A stretch of 64,000 nucleotides of DNA from Rhyzopertha dominica (Eukaryota; Arthropoda; Insecta; Coleoptera; Bostrichidae), in contig QCXZ01000041.1 in assembly GCA_025024175.1 (NCBI GenBank), forward strand, positions 29,321,786 to 29,385,785, in the 5' to 3' direction. Below the pieces are notes generated by a model. That model was not told where the DNA came from. It searched no databases and saw only the letters and a program-made list of their open reading frames with translations. The translations under genes and the position numbers were made by a program. Of the stretch, positions 12,301 to 24,647 are shown in pieces (within the stretch, counting starts at the first letter, position 1; every line of letters starts with the position of its first letter).

Positions 12301-15300
12301 CTTTACTTTGCACACTTCCTGCTTGCCATTTAGTAGTTTGCAAAATGAACTTAGTGCAACTACAAAGAGTTTGCCTAGTTATATACCACTTCAAATACGT
12401 TCTATTTTAATTCTTATTTTCTTAGTTTAACACTTGTCTATACACTTTTTTGTGAAACCTGTTAAAGTTTTATCAATTTTATAAATATCATGTACCTCTA
12501 CTTGCCACGATCGAGACACCGAATCGAACTCCTTCTGTTACTACGTATGTTTCTGTTATTGTATCTTGCATGTTGGGTGAGGATCGTACCCTATTCATAA
12601 TTGCTTCTTAAGTCCTGGTGTGCCCTCACTTAATCTTTTCTGTTGATCTGCTAATGTGCTGTTTGGTTCGAGATGACTATAAAGCTTTGCAGCTTTTAAA
12701 TTTAAAGTTATTATTAGTTATTTGCAAACATCTTATTGATCTATACTCATGTGATTTTTTATTTTCTCCCGATTTAATATACCTGTCAGAGTTTTAATTT
12801 TCTACGATGACGTCGTATATTACCATTTAATCATTACTGATAAGCACTTAAATTGGAGTACCTGATGGGTTTAGATTTAAAAAACATAGTTGAGTTTAAC
12901 TTAAAATAGAAAAGAAAAACCGGCCTGAAACCAATACACTATTTCTGTTTAATATTATGTGCCTACGCACTATACCTCTATGCTACTGTAGCCAGTAAAT
13001 TTTACAATCGACCCACCCAAAATATAAACATAATGATTATTGATAGACCATCCCAAATTTATGTTCATCGAGACATTTATTGTCTATAAATAATGGGGCT
13101 ATAAATTAGTTCTTCTGAATGATCCAAGGCGTAAATACAACATGATTGATGACCAAATAGCAGGGGCTATTCCTGTTACACTGAACGGCGTACGTCCAGG
13201 TAGACAAACGTCTGTACCTCCGCCAATTGACATATTGGACACAGCGGTCTGCTGTAATAATTAGTAGCATCCTGTTCAACCGCTCCCCACAGGAATTTGA
13301 ATATGCCTACCTACCACGATATCTACCTACTGTATATACAGACCATAAGAATTTTATCTCTACAGATCAATATTATGCCGTCCTGGTGGCACACCTACTG
13401 CGAAATTTATGTAAGGGCGACAGTGAAAGGTTTTAGAAATCAATAACTGATTTACAAGTTCATCTAATGCTTTTATGTTTTAAAAATTAATTTAATATTT
13501 GATAATTACCTAACGAATTGTTCATACGCCATTGTGGATACACGCAGAATATTTTTTTCACAATAAATTGTGTAATATTTTCTTTTTTTGCTAGCAAAAG
13601 CAGAATTCCTTTTTGTTTCATCCATATTACTAGTATGCTTACATAATTACCAAACATATCATATGTTTTCTATTAGTTTTATAGTTTTAAGCTGAATTCG
13701 AATACGTTATATTGAGATGTTTAAATCAGTTTTGCTGTCATCTAAATGTTACAAAAGAATAGGAATAGGTAATAAAAAATTTATTACCTGAAGAAAAATG
13801 AAGAGTCCTTTTTAGCATGCGCGTCGACAATATGTTGAGGCCCGTTACTCTGACTTTCATGTGGGCCCTCATAGTCTGACGACTGGTACTAAGTATATTA
13901 TACAGGAAAAATGTTTTACCGTCTCCAAAATGTTGTACACCGCGGCAAATATGTCCCTAGCGTACTCGTTCTCACCCATTTATCACATAAAAGAAAGAAT
14001 ACTATACTATACTATACTATACTATAGTATGTAGATGAATCAGTGTTGTCGCCTACATTAGTAATAAACTGATTTTGACTATCGTATCGAGATCAAATAT
14101 AATGGATTGGTTGAAGTCCTCTTGTACTAACTTCTCAGTCGCAAGGTTTTGGTTTTAAAAGTTTTTGGCAATTACCCTGTGTTTAATCTTATTATATTGA
14201 GAATGATCAGGTGGTATACGTAAACTAAATGGCCACGGCTGCTGTATAATTTATTAATTAAATATGATTTTTCCGCAGTTTTGTGTCGATTTGCAACATC
14301 TAAAAGTTCTATGTCAGTTAAATTTGCTCCCGCACCCTGGCCTTGTATCAAAGATTTGGTGTCTTGTTTTAGACAACTTATAAAAGGATTTTTTTCAACT
14401 AGTTTGAAACGACATGAAGCGTTCTCCGCAGATTTAGCTGCCGGTTCTTGCAGTAGTGGTTAAAAATTTTTCGCAAATCCATTGTTTTAAGGCGTGACGT
14501 CGATATTATCATTATAATTACCTGATTTGTTTCTGGACCAATAAATTAAATTCTCACCTTTATTTTCCTCTTTTCACAAACTTACCTTTGCCTCCTGCGC
14601 TTAAAATGATGCATGTCTTTCCATCACTGCTGTTTAACGATTTATAACTAGATCATCTTGACATTTGCTTTTATTTTTTCCTTTAAAAAAAAATAAAATT
14701 TTCTCAAGAAAATAAAGGTTGAATGTACTACTTTTTTTAGCTCAGCTCTTTAAATATCGGTAAAAATTTGTTATATTTGAAACTTTCTTCAAAACGTATC
14801 CACTGTCATAGTAAAGTGACCTTAATTCCAAATGTAGTTTGAAAGAGTTCACTCTCACTTGGATTTGTGCAGCTAGTAGATTTGGTGTATAATTTCAAAC
14901 TTGTTGATTGAATTGCTCTTCTTCTTCGCTATACGTTTATTGTATAATTCCCCGGACAGATTTTCGGAAACGATGAACCACTACAGTCAACAGCTTATTA
15001 GAAACAACGCAAGGTGCCATCCTCCCGTCTTTCTCAAAGGGTGAATAACTAGGTGGTGCCACACGATGGTCAGTAAAAATTACAGCAAATTCGTTTATAC
15101 CAGCGCCTGTCATCGTTGAATTTATTTAATTGAAACAACATTATAATAAAAACATTTTTTTTTCATTTACAGGAAGGATTTGTCTAGGTCTGCGCTGTAC
15201 CATATTTTAGAATTAATCTTTGATAAAGCTTCAAACTGCCCTAGAAAGTAGGCCTATTTTGGTGACCTATAACTTGCTTTTATTATGTCATTAAAAACAA

Positions 15301-18300
15301 TATGCAAATTCATTATAGAACAGTCCTACGTCAAGATTTATTCTTTTTTGTTTCATTCACATTTCTAACGGATTGTGTTATTAAGACAGCAAATATGAAC
15401 GTATAAGTTCAGTATTGACTTGAATATACGTGACTTTTAGGTAGTACAGCTGGTCAGCACGTTTAACGTAAACGGATAACTCCTACCGGCCTTCACAGTT
15501 TATAATTAAGTATGTTAATGGCAGAAAAGGAGGGTTGCTGGTGGTAGTCATGTTTCGTAACGAGAATGCGAAAACGGTAAAATCACTGGAGGTATATAAA
15601 AAGTTCATCGAACTTACTAATAATACACAAAACAATAGTGTAGAGAATGGGTAGACTAAGACGACTATCACTAACCAAGGTTTACAGAAATAACAGTAGT
15701 TATATGTTACTAAACAGAAAGGAAGCAACAAATACAGGCATTATTTGGCGAGGAGGAAAATAGAGCACAAAACGTGCACAAGCAGATTAGTAGTTATTGA
15801 CTACTATACCTAATCGACTAATATATTTGTTAAGAAGTATAATGTAATGTTAAATTATTTATTTTTATTGTATTTCTAGAGATCGTTTGTTTTACCCAGT
15901 ATAATTTAGTTAATAAAGTTTATCCAAGAGGGCTGCAGTTGTGCCAGAGACGATCCGCACATAACCTTCCTTCATCAGACGAGCAAAATGTGCAGTTCAT
16001 TTCAGGAATTGCAAGTGAAGCAAAAATTGGAGCGAGAAAAGTTTGTGTTTAATTATCTCCAGCGCAAGGGACCTGCTTTATCACCGAATTATTATTAATG
16101 AAAGCGGCGTGCATGACATTTTTGAGTAATTAGCATTGCTTTTTGTGCTTTGGCAGAAACGAAAAGCGCAAAAAGTGCTCAGCTCAGTAATACCACCTTA
16201 CAAAAATTTACGAAACAGCTTTATTATATTGAGGGTTTTCCACAAGGGACCTTCGTATAAAAGCTCTGTGATAGACACCGTACTTAATTACATATTAATG
16301 ATCCCCGCTATTCAAGTTATACGAGTAATAAATAGAATAAAAAATGGTAGGTTCTTTTCCGTCGAGGTAATCACTGCTCAATAGACACGGGATTGAATGT
16401 TAAAATAATCGGATAACGACAAAATTGCTATGTGCTGTTAAGTTAATGGGGCAGCAGAAGAATAATTTTATTTCTAGATAAATGCGCCGTGCCTTTTAAA
16501 TGGCTCGATTAACTAACATAACTAGCGTTTTTTGCTCACAATCTGTGATTATCTATTAATAAAGAAACAGCGTATTTGGCATGAGCATGGAAACGATTAT
16601 TAAAAGTAACGGCACGCAAAAACAGGGAAGAGTAAATAGAAAGTAATATTATCAAGCTGAAAAGTGCGCCACGAAAAGTTCTGAATTTCAATATGTAGCG
16701 GAAACTTTCGGAAACGATATTAAAATTGGAGAACACCGCAAGAACGAACCAAGCCCGTATTAAATATTATGAGAAAATCATTATCGGGTTCCGGTAAAAG
16801 CAATTTCTTGTGGTAAAGGTAAAATGCAGTTGGAGGCTATAGCTTTTTTGGAAAGTTCATTAACCTTTATCTATTTTTATTTTGTTCGCATTCATTCGTT
16901 AAATATTACTTTGAGTCATTGACAAATTCAAATATGCCTTAAAAATTGATACAAAAATCTAATGTACACATGCTCCTTTAGGAAATTTTGCAATTGAAAC
17001 ACAATTATTCTGTTGCCATTTTATATATAGCGCGTTTCAGTTTCCCGTCTTTGAGAATATCGAAACGGTAAGAGGTGGGGTTTATTCTCTTTAAGAATCT
17101 GAATGTAGAATTTCAACATATCAAACGTTTGAAAATACTCTAAATATTGACTTTTTGCCCGTAACTTCTCCAATAAACACCGGGTCAAAAAAAGGATTGT
17201 ACATCATTAAGGCTCTTTTCCACAATCTGTCCACCAGTGCTAATAGTAATTTATATATATGTTTTGGCTGTGATCGTCATCAACTTTCTTTCTTCTTACA
17301 GCTGCGATATTTGGAAAAAACGATGTTCAGTGAAGAATGACGTATTATTACTGGTAGTGTGGTAGTAATTAATTTCACAAATCAATACCGCACTTTCAGC
17401 GATGAAAAATGTGCCTCTAATTTCCAAATTAATATAATATTTTATATACGTTTTGTATTGCAATGTTTATGCTGCACTGCAAAAGACTACGTTGCTGATC
17501 ACTAATACTACTTATGGAATATTCAAAACGACAATTAGGGTATCACAGCTTTTGTTATTTTCTGGTTTAAATAATTTAGCTTTCTTTTTTCTCGCAATAC
17601 TATAAATCTTCATCAGATAAGATATCAAAATTAGTAAGTAACAATGTAATGAAGTTTATATACATGTTCCTTACCAGCTTCATTTTTTGTTAAATAAAGC
17701 TATGCGCGATAAAAAATAACATCCGGTACGAAAAGAAATACATCACACTGATATTTTAACTGGCGTTCAAGATTATAAAGAATTGGCAGAATTTATTTCT
17801 CCAACTTCGAAATCGTTAAAAATTGTTAAAGGCTTGGGATAACGCAATGAATTTTATGGCCATAAAGTTCATTGTTTTAATGTATCCTACGCCCTCAAGA
17901 ACAATTTTTAACGCTTATATAGAACCTTATTGACTAAATATCTTAATAAGTTATCTTTTACATTTTATGCATATTCGCTAAATTATAATTTCCAAGACAC
18001 TAAATTAGGTATTTGAAATCTTACTCACTTCTGATAGTTTTAATGTGCTTAAATTATTTAAAAACGAATGCTTAGATTTAAATTAGACATTTCACCGAAA
18101 TTATAAATAACCACGCAGCAAAACTGGGAGAGTTCGAATGCAGTTTCAAAGTAACATATAATGTGTAAATTACATTGCTAGTAGGTATTGCTCATATAGT
18201 CTTTTTTTACTTATATAACTGTTTCTGTGTAATTTGGTAACAAAATTCTAAATTATTTTACTGAATTATTATCAACTACCCCTAACTTATTCATAAAATA

Positions 18301-18480
18301 ATATTTTTTGCTCTATACATGAGAATCTAATTTTAGTTACACCACCATTGCCCTTTATTTTTGACAATACGAAGTAACAAAGGTTAACGTTAGGTACCTA
18401 TCTACTTATAATATATAATCTCATAACGGGACAAGAATATAAAATATTCCCTGGGCTTCTTTGAATTAAGCTATTTTTCC
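9361..18480. other. Long stretch without a recognisable gene
   Basis: Only short, motif-free frames are found over 9 kb. A short (CT)n run lies at 12,060-12,074. The block 10,540-10,760 is richer in G+C and carries a 75-codon minus-strand frame with no recognisable similarity, and 16.1-16.8 kb is also compositionally balanced. Either could be conserved non-coding DNA or an exon, which I cannot tell from sequence alone. Confidence 0.4.
14001..14026. repeat. (ACTAT)n microsatellite
   Basis: Five perfect tandem copies of ACTAT, followed by a mirror-like AGTAT. Confidence 0.85.
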
Positions 18481-18600
18481 ACTGACCTATTTTGTCGAGG
18501 GCTACTTTGTCGCAGGTTTTCTTGTCACCGAGCCATTTTGTTGGAGCTATCTTGTCGGAGCTATTTTGTCGCGCGCCATTTTGTCGGTGTGCCATTAAAT
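18481..18600. repeat. Degenerate minisatellite of TTTTGTCG-type units
   Basis: About eight copies of a unit close to GCYATTTTGTCG, mostly 12-18 bp apart, appear with variants such as CTACTTTGTCG and TATCTTGTCGG. Because the unit keeps the frame open, the minus strand shows a 71-codon frame with repeated DKIAPTK-like residues. That frame is most likely a by-product of the repeat, not a gene. Confidence 0.7.
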
Positions 18601-19283
18601 TAATATAAGGCACATTTGTTAATTTTCTTACAAAGGCCTCGTACAGAAGCCGCCACTCTTCATAAGTTATACCAAACCGTATATGTAATTCATCATTTCA
18701 CACAATCAAAAATAGTGGCTTTCAGCAGTATACATACGATAATGAACAACTGCTTATTTTGAGATAACAAAAATTTACTCACAAATCAAAAAATGTATCC
18801 TAAACTTCGCAAGCTCCAGATATTAATTTAAAGTAGACGTTCAAAGAACCAGTGGCATGGATACATAATCGCAGCCGTCGTGTTGCTATTAAATGCTGTA
18901 AATGTTCTTTAAACGTATATCGAAAGAATGCATTAAACACACTTATTAGCAAATATATGGTGTTATTCGTAAAGCGGGACTCCAACTTTCTAAAATACAG
19001 AGATACCGTAGTAAAGCGGAAACACTGGTATTGCATTTATGATAAGCTGGCTTTTCGAAAGTTTCAGTACCTTCTTGATTATTGATTTTAAAATAGCATC
19101 TAGAGTAAACACTCAAAATGTGTGTCTGTGCGCCACAATTAATTTAAATTCTTGAATTTTGAATTTAAGTTTATTAAAGGTAATATCCGTCTTTAATGTT
19201 TTGTTATATTATTGGGTAAATCAACTCCAACAAGCCAACATTCAACTAATACTTAAATATTCTGATGAATTTAACATATGTGG
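18601..19283. other. No gene seen
   Basis: Two overlapping opposite-strand frames near 18.8-19.1 kb have no recognisable motif and are probably chance. Confidence 0.5.
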
Positions 19284-19550
19284 TATAGTCTGTGAGACGA
19301 AAGTTGAGCCTCACATCACGATTTCGCGAATCAAGCACCGACAACTAATTTTACTGTTGTGCCGTTCGTGCTTTCGTTGCTTATATGAAGTGGCATTAAG
19401 GACGTACGTCTCCTACGGATTAGACATACGTGCCCATTTCTCACTCTTTCTAACGGTAGTGGTCTTGATGTAGATGCTGCGTGAACGTATGTCAAGTAAT
19501 ATCATCAGTGACATCTTATCAGTGGCGTATTATTTGTATTGTAGTGATTG

Positions 19551-19632
19551 GCCTCGTGGTTTGTTTTGTGGTCTTGCACACATTTAAACATTTTGTTTAA
19601 CTAACGTCGCGAGTTCAAATCTCGGTCAAGGC
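19551..19632 (+). repeat. tRNA-like sequence, probable SINE head
   Basis: TGGCCTCGTGG resembles the pol III A box. GAGTTCAAATCTCGG, about 50 bp on, resembles the B box within a T-arm-like stem. The acceptor and anticodon arms do not fold as a functional tRNA, so this is more likely a tRNA-derived SINE inserted in the surrounding transposon. Confidence 0.4.
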
Positions 19633-19744
19633 TGGCAATACCTTTTCATTTCTTCTTATTTTGTTTAACCTTTAGTGAGAGCAGTTTACAATAAAACAAC
19701 TTGTGTAAGTTGGCGTTCTAACCCATCAAGCGAGAGTTTCTGTT

Positions 19745-20200
19745 TATAGATGAAACTTGGATAGGTATTTCAAAAGGGTGAAGCCCATAACTGCTGCATG
19801 GACCTAGGCACGGATCCGTGAGGCCGAGATGCTGGCATTGGCCAAAGAACATGCTTCGGCTAAGCAATATGTAGTAGATGAGTGCCTTAGAGAGCATGTT
19901 GCACAAGGTGATTCGCATGCTGTACCACTGCCATTTCAGTGCTATTGATCCTATCTGGGCACAGGTAAGATAACGCGTTAATAATTGTTGTTTGTACCCT
20001 AGGCTGATGGAATATTGTTCATAGACAAAGCAGTATCATGATAAACACATTGGCGAAGAGGGCAATGTTGAAGCACATGTGTTGGCCATGTGGACCCCAG
20101 CACTGGAGGAGTGCACCCCCAANCGCTGGTGTTCATTTGTCCGGCACCTCAAGCAACTGATTAANTCTTGGTAGAAACGGATNCGAATAATTGATGTACA
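19745..20200 (+). pseudogene. DDE transposase remnant (Tc1/IS630-like)
   Basis: The plus strand keeps scattered blocks in family order. DETW is the usual context of the first catalytic Asp. EAEMLALAKEHASAKQYVVD follows, then the HAVPLP block and, one frame over, AIDPIWAQV, which matches the LPPY...NPIE..WAQVK region carrying the last acidic residue. A C-terminal RWCSFVRHLKQLI segment matches the tail of this family. Stops and at least two frameshifts lie between blocks, and the middle of the catalytic domain is missing. Flanking 35-bp inverted repeats support a cut-and-paste element. It cannot encode an active enzyme. Confidence 0.65.
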
Positions 20201-20406
20201 ATATCCAGAGCTTGCCCCTTACACATGCGCCACCAGCAGCACACATTATGTATAATTTGTAGCCCGTTAACAGCACGCCACTGAAAAAAATCTGACAATG
20301 ATTGTCAATCGGTTTGAATCATACATTCTAGATATATGACGTGAGGCTCAACTTTCATCTCATACACTATATTTTCTCGTCCGCGGTTAATATTTGTAAA
20401 TTTTTC

Positions 20407-20566
20407 GAAGAAAACCGGACCTTTGTTTCTATACATTTTTATTTCAATAAACTGACGTTTCCTTACTCATGACTTTAGACTAAAATTGTATAAATAAGTC
20501 ATAAATAAGGACCGAAACGTTCACTTATTGAAATAAAAATTGATAGAAACAAAAGTCCGGCTTTCT
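20407..20566. repeat. Inverted repeat with about 68-bp arms
   Basis: The left arm (20,407-20,475) and right arm (20,498-20,566) are imperfect reverse complements sharing CCGGAC, TTTGTTTCTAT and TTTTTATTTCAATAA. A 22-bp spacer separates them. The block begins 35 bp after the right end of the TIR transposon. It could be a fold-back MITE or two opposed fragments of a retroelement end. Confidence 0.7.
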
Positions 20567-21419
20567 CCGAAAGGACCTATAGTTCTCATTAATTTCCTTC
20601 GTGCCTTCTTGCACATATTCATAAAGGAAGCCGTACATGCCATATACATACAGTTCACAAAGTGCATTATTCCGTTTAGGAGTAAATGATGTAAAAGCAA
20701 AACCTAGTTCCATTTGCATATCATCTACTAAAGAACGTTTTGCTCACAGTGCCTTTTATTACCACACGACTTTTGCGTTTGTGTATAATTGACAGAATTG
20801 ATCGTTCAAATCCTATCATCTTTTTCGATAACTAAATGTTATAAAAGTGTGTTATAGTACTAATTATGCCTTAAAGTCCCCTACGAATGCGTTTGCTGCA
20901 CTACATACATCTTACAGTAACTCAAAGGCGTCTCAGTTTTTTACATGGGGAGTTCGCAAATATGCGATATAGAGCAGATTAAATTGGAGCAAGCTGTGAA
21001 TTTCGTGCTCCTTAATAATCCAAGAAGAGTCGACTCATCTCGTGTTGTTTTCTAAATGTTTAAAAATATTTAAGTACTCATTTTCATTTTTGCTTAAAAT
21101 TGTTTAATAGGCACTGGATGAAATAAAGAGCTGCACCCTCTTTATACAAGCTATTCATTAGTACTAACAGTGATTAGTACCACATTTCGCCTATAGTAAT
21201 CATCATTAACTTTGTTTTTTCACGAGCCGTACGCCTATTATAAAAAGACGTTTCAACGAGGAATTGTTTCTGAGTAAAATAATGTGATGGTGTATTGAAA
21301 TGTAAAAGACTTAAATCAATCAAAATCTTAGTCTTTCTTGTTTTTGGAAATACGATCGACGTTTCGTTAGATCTTGGAACAAGCACAACACATGTGAAAT
21401 TTCAGAGCTCAATCAAATC
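20567..21419. other. No gene seen
   Basis: Short frames without motifs. Confidence 0.5.
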
Positions 21420-21776
21420 CTAAAAGTGGGTTGCATCTGGCTTTATGTAGATGATGGGAATGCTTATGTGTAGGATAGGTGTTGCGTGATTGAATTCCAA
21501 ATATCTATTGGAGAGGTGATAACCATCTTCGCGGTTTAGGTTGTTTGGGTGTTTGCTAAACTCAGCAGCCTCCTGGAATTTGGTAGTGATGTACAAATTG
21601 ACAATACTGGCAGGTCTCATTTGATATCCTGCTTTTGTTTTGTCTTTCGGTAATGGAAGTATATGTGACATTTTCGAATGAAGCTGGCAGATAGTTCGGA
21701 TGAGTTGTTTTCTAAGAATTTTGACAGCTCTGAGAACTGATTTAATATCTTTTTTAGGCATATATCCCCAAATCAA
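21420..21776 (-). pseudogene. Penelope-like element C-terminus, internally deleted
   Basis: The 118-codon minus frame starts with PKKDIKSVLRAVK, resembling the PPKK..SLL..VKD linker that precedes the GIY-YIG domain. It ends with EAAEFSKHPNNLNREDGYHL, resembling the REAIEI.K.PNN.NREDG.xL block that closes the endonuclease region of many insect Penelope-like elements. The GIY and YIG motifs that should lie between are absent, so the frame seems to fuse the two flanks across a deletion. It is a different lineage from the 9.2- and 46-kb copies. The assignment rests on remembered motif patterns. Confidence 0.55.
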
Positions 21777-22680
21777 ATGCTCTTTCTAGCTAGCGCGTAT
21801 CTGAAAATTGAGAAAGTGTTCATTTTTCTAGCGTTAAAACCCTGACAATAGTGCGTTGCTCAATTAACACCGATACTTCTTGCACGTATTACAGTGCACT
21901 ATAGGCAGCAACAACAACAAATGTGAAACATCACAACAATTATAAGTTGAAGAGGATTATTTATTATATTTTTATTGCGTGCAAATTGTAAGGGAGGGAT
22001 AAATGTGTTACTTATACTGTCTGCTAAGACACTGGTTCACAAAGTAACTTTATCGCTAAAGAAACGAAAAATGCATTCGGGTATCGGTATGTCAACATTT
22101 TTGGCATACGGTTTCACATCCCATAATAAATATAAGTAATCTAAGTCAATATATGGCACAGGCACACGCNCTTTTTCCGCTTGTAGTTTCACCTAAATCT
22201 TGCTGCATTCACTTGTGGCGTAATATGACCAGTAGGATAGCTTCCAATAAATTAAATTAAACCATAAATTCACTTTCCTCCGTTGTTGCAGTATTCGCTC
22301 TGCTACTCTTATTAAAGTGCTTCCATTATTGACAAGCCCTTCAAGTGAATATTCAAAGCTTTTACTTCTTGGATGCTTCCTTCATGTACTAATTACATTG
22401 TACGAACGTATTTAGTAGTATTTTCTCTAATTAACAGACATAATTAATATATGTATTTTTAATTCCCTATCCACGCCTTGCTTTTACATGAATTTAGTAG
22501 CATTTGCAGTCAGTATGGTATGAACAATAAATATAAAATGACGAATCATAATGGATCTACTTTCCTCACATCAAAGCTAAAACATTTATAACCTTATAAT
22601 AGAAGACATATTCAGCATACTTTTATTACATTACTGGACTACATCACCTGTTAGGAAGGCTGTAAATGCAAATTAATAAA
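21777..22680. other. No gene seen
   Basis: AT-rich, no recognisable feature. Confidence 0.5.
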
Positions 22681-22696
22681 TAGGTTAGGTTAGGTT
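22681..22696 (+). repeat. Short interstitial TTAGG (arthropod telomere motif) tract
   Basis: TAGGTTAGGTTAGGTT contains three in-phase units of the canonical insect telomere repeat. Such short interstitial tracts arise by chance or by break repair. Confidence 0.6.
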
Positions 22697-22795
22697 GAAA
22701 AACAGCATTATGGTGATACCTCGCCTATAATAATTTCTTGTATAATCTTTGTTGCTATTGGGAAGAAATGTAATAAAGACGATTATTATTATTAT
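22697..22795 (+). mobile_element. Probable LINE 3' end with ATT tail
   Basis: The sequence ends in AATAAAGACG followed by about five ATT units. This is the form of a LINE 3' untranslated end (polyadenylation-like AATAAA, then simple repeat tail). No coding part remains. Confidence 0.4.
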
Positions 22796-22949
22796 GAAAA
22801 AAATTCTGGTGGTTGTATCGTTAATGCACCCGTAAGATTGTCGTGGAAATGTCTATATTAAATTAAAATGTGGTAGACGAGGTAGTTTAAACTAAAATGA
22901 ATATGACAAAGAATAATCATTCAAAGTAATTATATTTCATGGTGAGCTT

Positions 22950-23745
22950 TTTATGCTGGGCATTTCAAGTGGGTTCAAACGCTCATTAGCAAATCAGCAA
23001 TGTAGGTCTCTGTACTTACCGACTGAACCAGCCTACATCATAGTTCGTAAAACCACTGCTAGACGGTACCGATTTTCAACAAATAACCGGACAATCAGCA
23101 CACACGTTGCCAGTAGCAGTAACTCAATGCCATTAAATACACCATTCTTGTCAAGGCGTTTCAGTACTTTAAACGCACGCTATTGCAGGCTTTCCAAGTC
23201 AGTAAATTGGACTCCGCGGAGTTCTTCTTTCCGCTTAGGGTACTGATCGAAATTTGGACTGCTTATGTCAGGACTGCAACGGAGTTGTGGGAGAACTCGT
23301 TGTTCTTGTCGAAAAATCCTTCGACTGACATTGCTTTATGCGATCTAGGGTTGTTGGGCAAGATTATTACGCTGTTGTCCTTCAGATTTCGTCTGCATTT
23401 TCGCAATCATTCATTTAGATTTTCGCGCAAGAGAGACAAGTACATTTGACTGTTGATTATTTGTCAATGCGGTATAGGCTTTGCGTAAATAATGCCAAGC
23501 CAATCGTAAGCAACAATACCTACCGTGCAGAAACCTTTCTCTTCATCAATATCTCAATTAAAATGCGATGAACGGATTTGGCGTTAGCTTCTCTTTCTGT
23601 TTCAAAACACGTCGATCTTCGATTATTGTAGCCACCATAGGTAGCAGCAGAAGTATTGTTGGTAGCATTACAAGATGTACCACTTCTGTAGTCGTCTTTA
23701 ACACTGGTCCGGTCCTCTTTGCAACGCATACGCACTACATTAACT
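22950..23745 (-). pseudogene. Mariner-type transposase remnant
   Basis: Near 23,735-23,520 the minus strand reads EDRTSVKDDYRSG and then KSVHRILIEILMKRKVSAR, matching the helix-turn-helix end of the mariner DNA-binding domain. Near 23,310-23,150 it reads CSPDISSPNFDQYPKRKEEL followed by RGVQF and KVLKRLDKNGVFNGIE. This matches the C-terminal YSPDL.P.DF.LFPKLK block, which in mariner carries the third catalytic Asp. The central part with the first two catalytic residues is missing or unrecognisable. Several stops and frameshifts occur. A dispersed repeat shared with 5.4 kb follows immediately. Confidence 0.75.
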
Positions 23746-24100
23746 TACGCTGAACGATCTACGCACTACTTCTGAGAAGCTTCTTGTAACGCACCGTGAA
23801 TTTCGGCAAACGTGTTTTTCTTACAATGTTTCAATTTTGATATATGCGGGTTGATCTTCAACAGTGACGCATTCCATTGCACCAATCTACCTGGATTGGG
23901 AAATTTTTACATGTTAACTAACTGAACTACGCAAGTACCTTGCACTCCTTCGCTTTACTTAGCAAGTATAACAAACCGAAATTACATTTACTTACAATGT
24001 ATTGTTCAAAAGCTTAACATACACCAAGTGCCCGTGTTGTGCATTACAATTTACAAGTTGTACTAGAAAATTATAATGCGTTGGGTCCCTCGGTGTTTAA

Positions 24101-24647
24101 TTAGGCTTTTTAGAACACGTGACTTTCGGAGCGACTGCCAGGGGGCAAATGTCATAACGATGCAGCTTCTAGCGCGCTGTCATAGAAACCCCATTACTTA
24201 ATGCCAACGTCAGTCACTAGAGCTGGGACATTCGATTCAATTCAAATCGTTCAATCAATCGCGTAGATTAGGATCATTCAAGTCGTTCATGAATCATCAC
24301 TGAGAACGAGTTACCGAGTTGTTTGGACCCGCTTAAAGACATATGAATCGTGAATTGAAAGTGACAGCGGTGTCTCCTGTCTCGCCACAGTATATAAATA
24401 TGCTGTCATGATGTGTTCTCGTCGTGTGCTGTCGTCAGCCGTTAACCATGTACGACGCACGAACGACGCTGATTCATTAGCTGTGAGCCAAATCAAGGCA
24501 TAAGTCATTCAATTTGAACGACTTGGTCATGAAGGACCCAACTCTATCAGCCACGCGTCCGTTTCCAGGGTTTCGCAGGCGCGTCCCATGCGTGCACTTT
24601 TTGCCCCCTGGACGCCATATTGGATGACGTAATCTTAAAAAGCCTAA
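24101..24647. mobile_element. TIR element hosting a nested hAT MITE
   Basis: The ends are imperfect inverted repeats of about 50 bp: TTAGGCTTTTTA at the outside and CCAGGGGGCAAA further in, mirrored at the right end. The total is 547 bp, or about 210 bp once the nested element and one target copy are removed. No transposase is present. The target duplication was not resolved. Confidence 0.65.
24218..24546. mobile_element. hAT-type MITE, 329 bp
   Basis: The ends are TAGAGCTGGGAC and its imperfect inverse GACCCAACTCTA. They are flanked by an 8-bp duplication, TCAGTCAC on the left and TCAGCCAC on the right (one mismatch). The TAGAG.TGGG terminus and 8-bp target site are hallmarks of the hAT superfamily. 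It has no coding capacity and must have moved using a transposase encoded elsewhere. It is inserted inside the 24.1-24.65-kb TIR element. Confidence 0.8.

Larger units (their letters stand above)
19284..20372 (+). mobile_element. TIR DNA transposon, about 1.1 kb, decayed
   Basis: The ends are inverted repeats of about 35 bp sharing GAAAGTTGAGCCTCAC, starting TATAGT at each side (19,284-19,318 and 20,338-20,372). Each end begins with TA, compatible with a Tc1/mariner-type TA target site, though the exact border is not certain. The interior holds a decayed DDE transposase and a tRNA-like insert. Three N bases in the interior (20,123, 20,165 and 20,183) suggest a consensus problem in repeated DNA. 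Confidence 0.7.

Noticed and set aside
15930..15990. CTGATGAAGG on the minus strand as a further hammerhead core
   Set aside because: No GAA with a paired stem II follows and no stem I can be formed.
18398..18613. 71-codon minus-strand ORF as a gene
   Set aside because: Most of it is a translation of the TTTTGTCG minisatellite.
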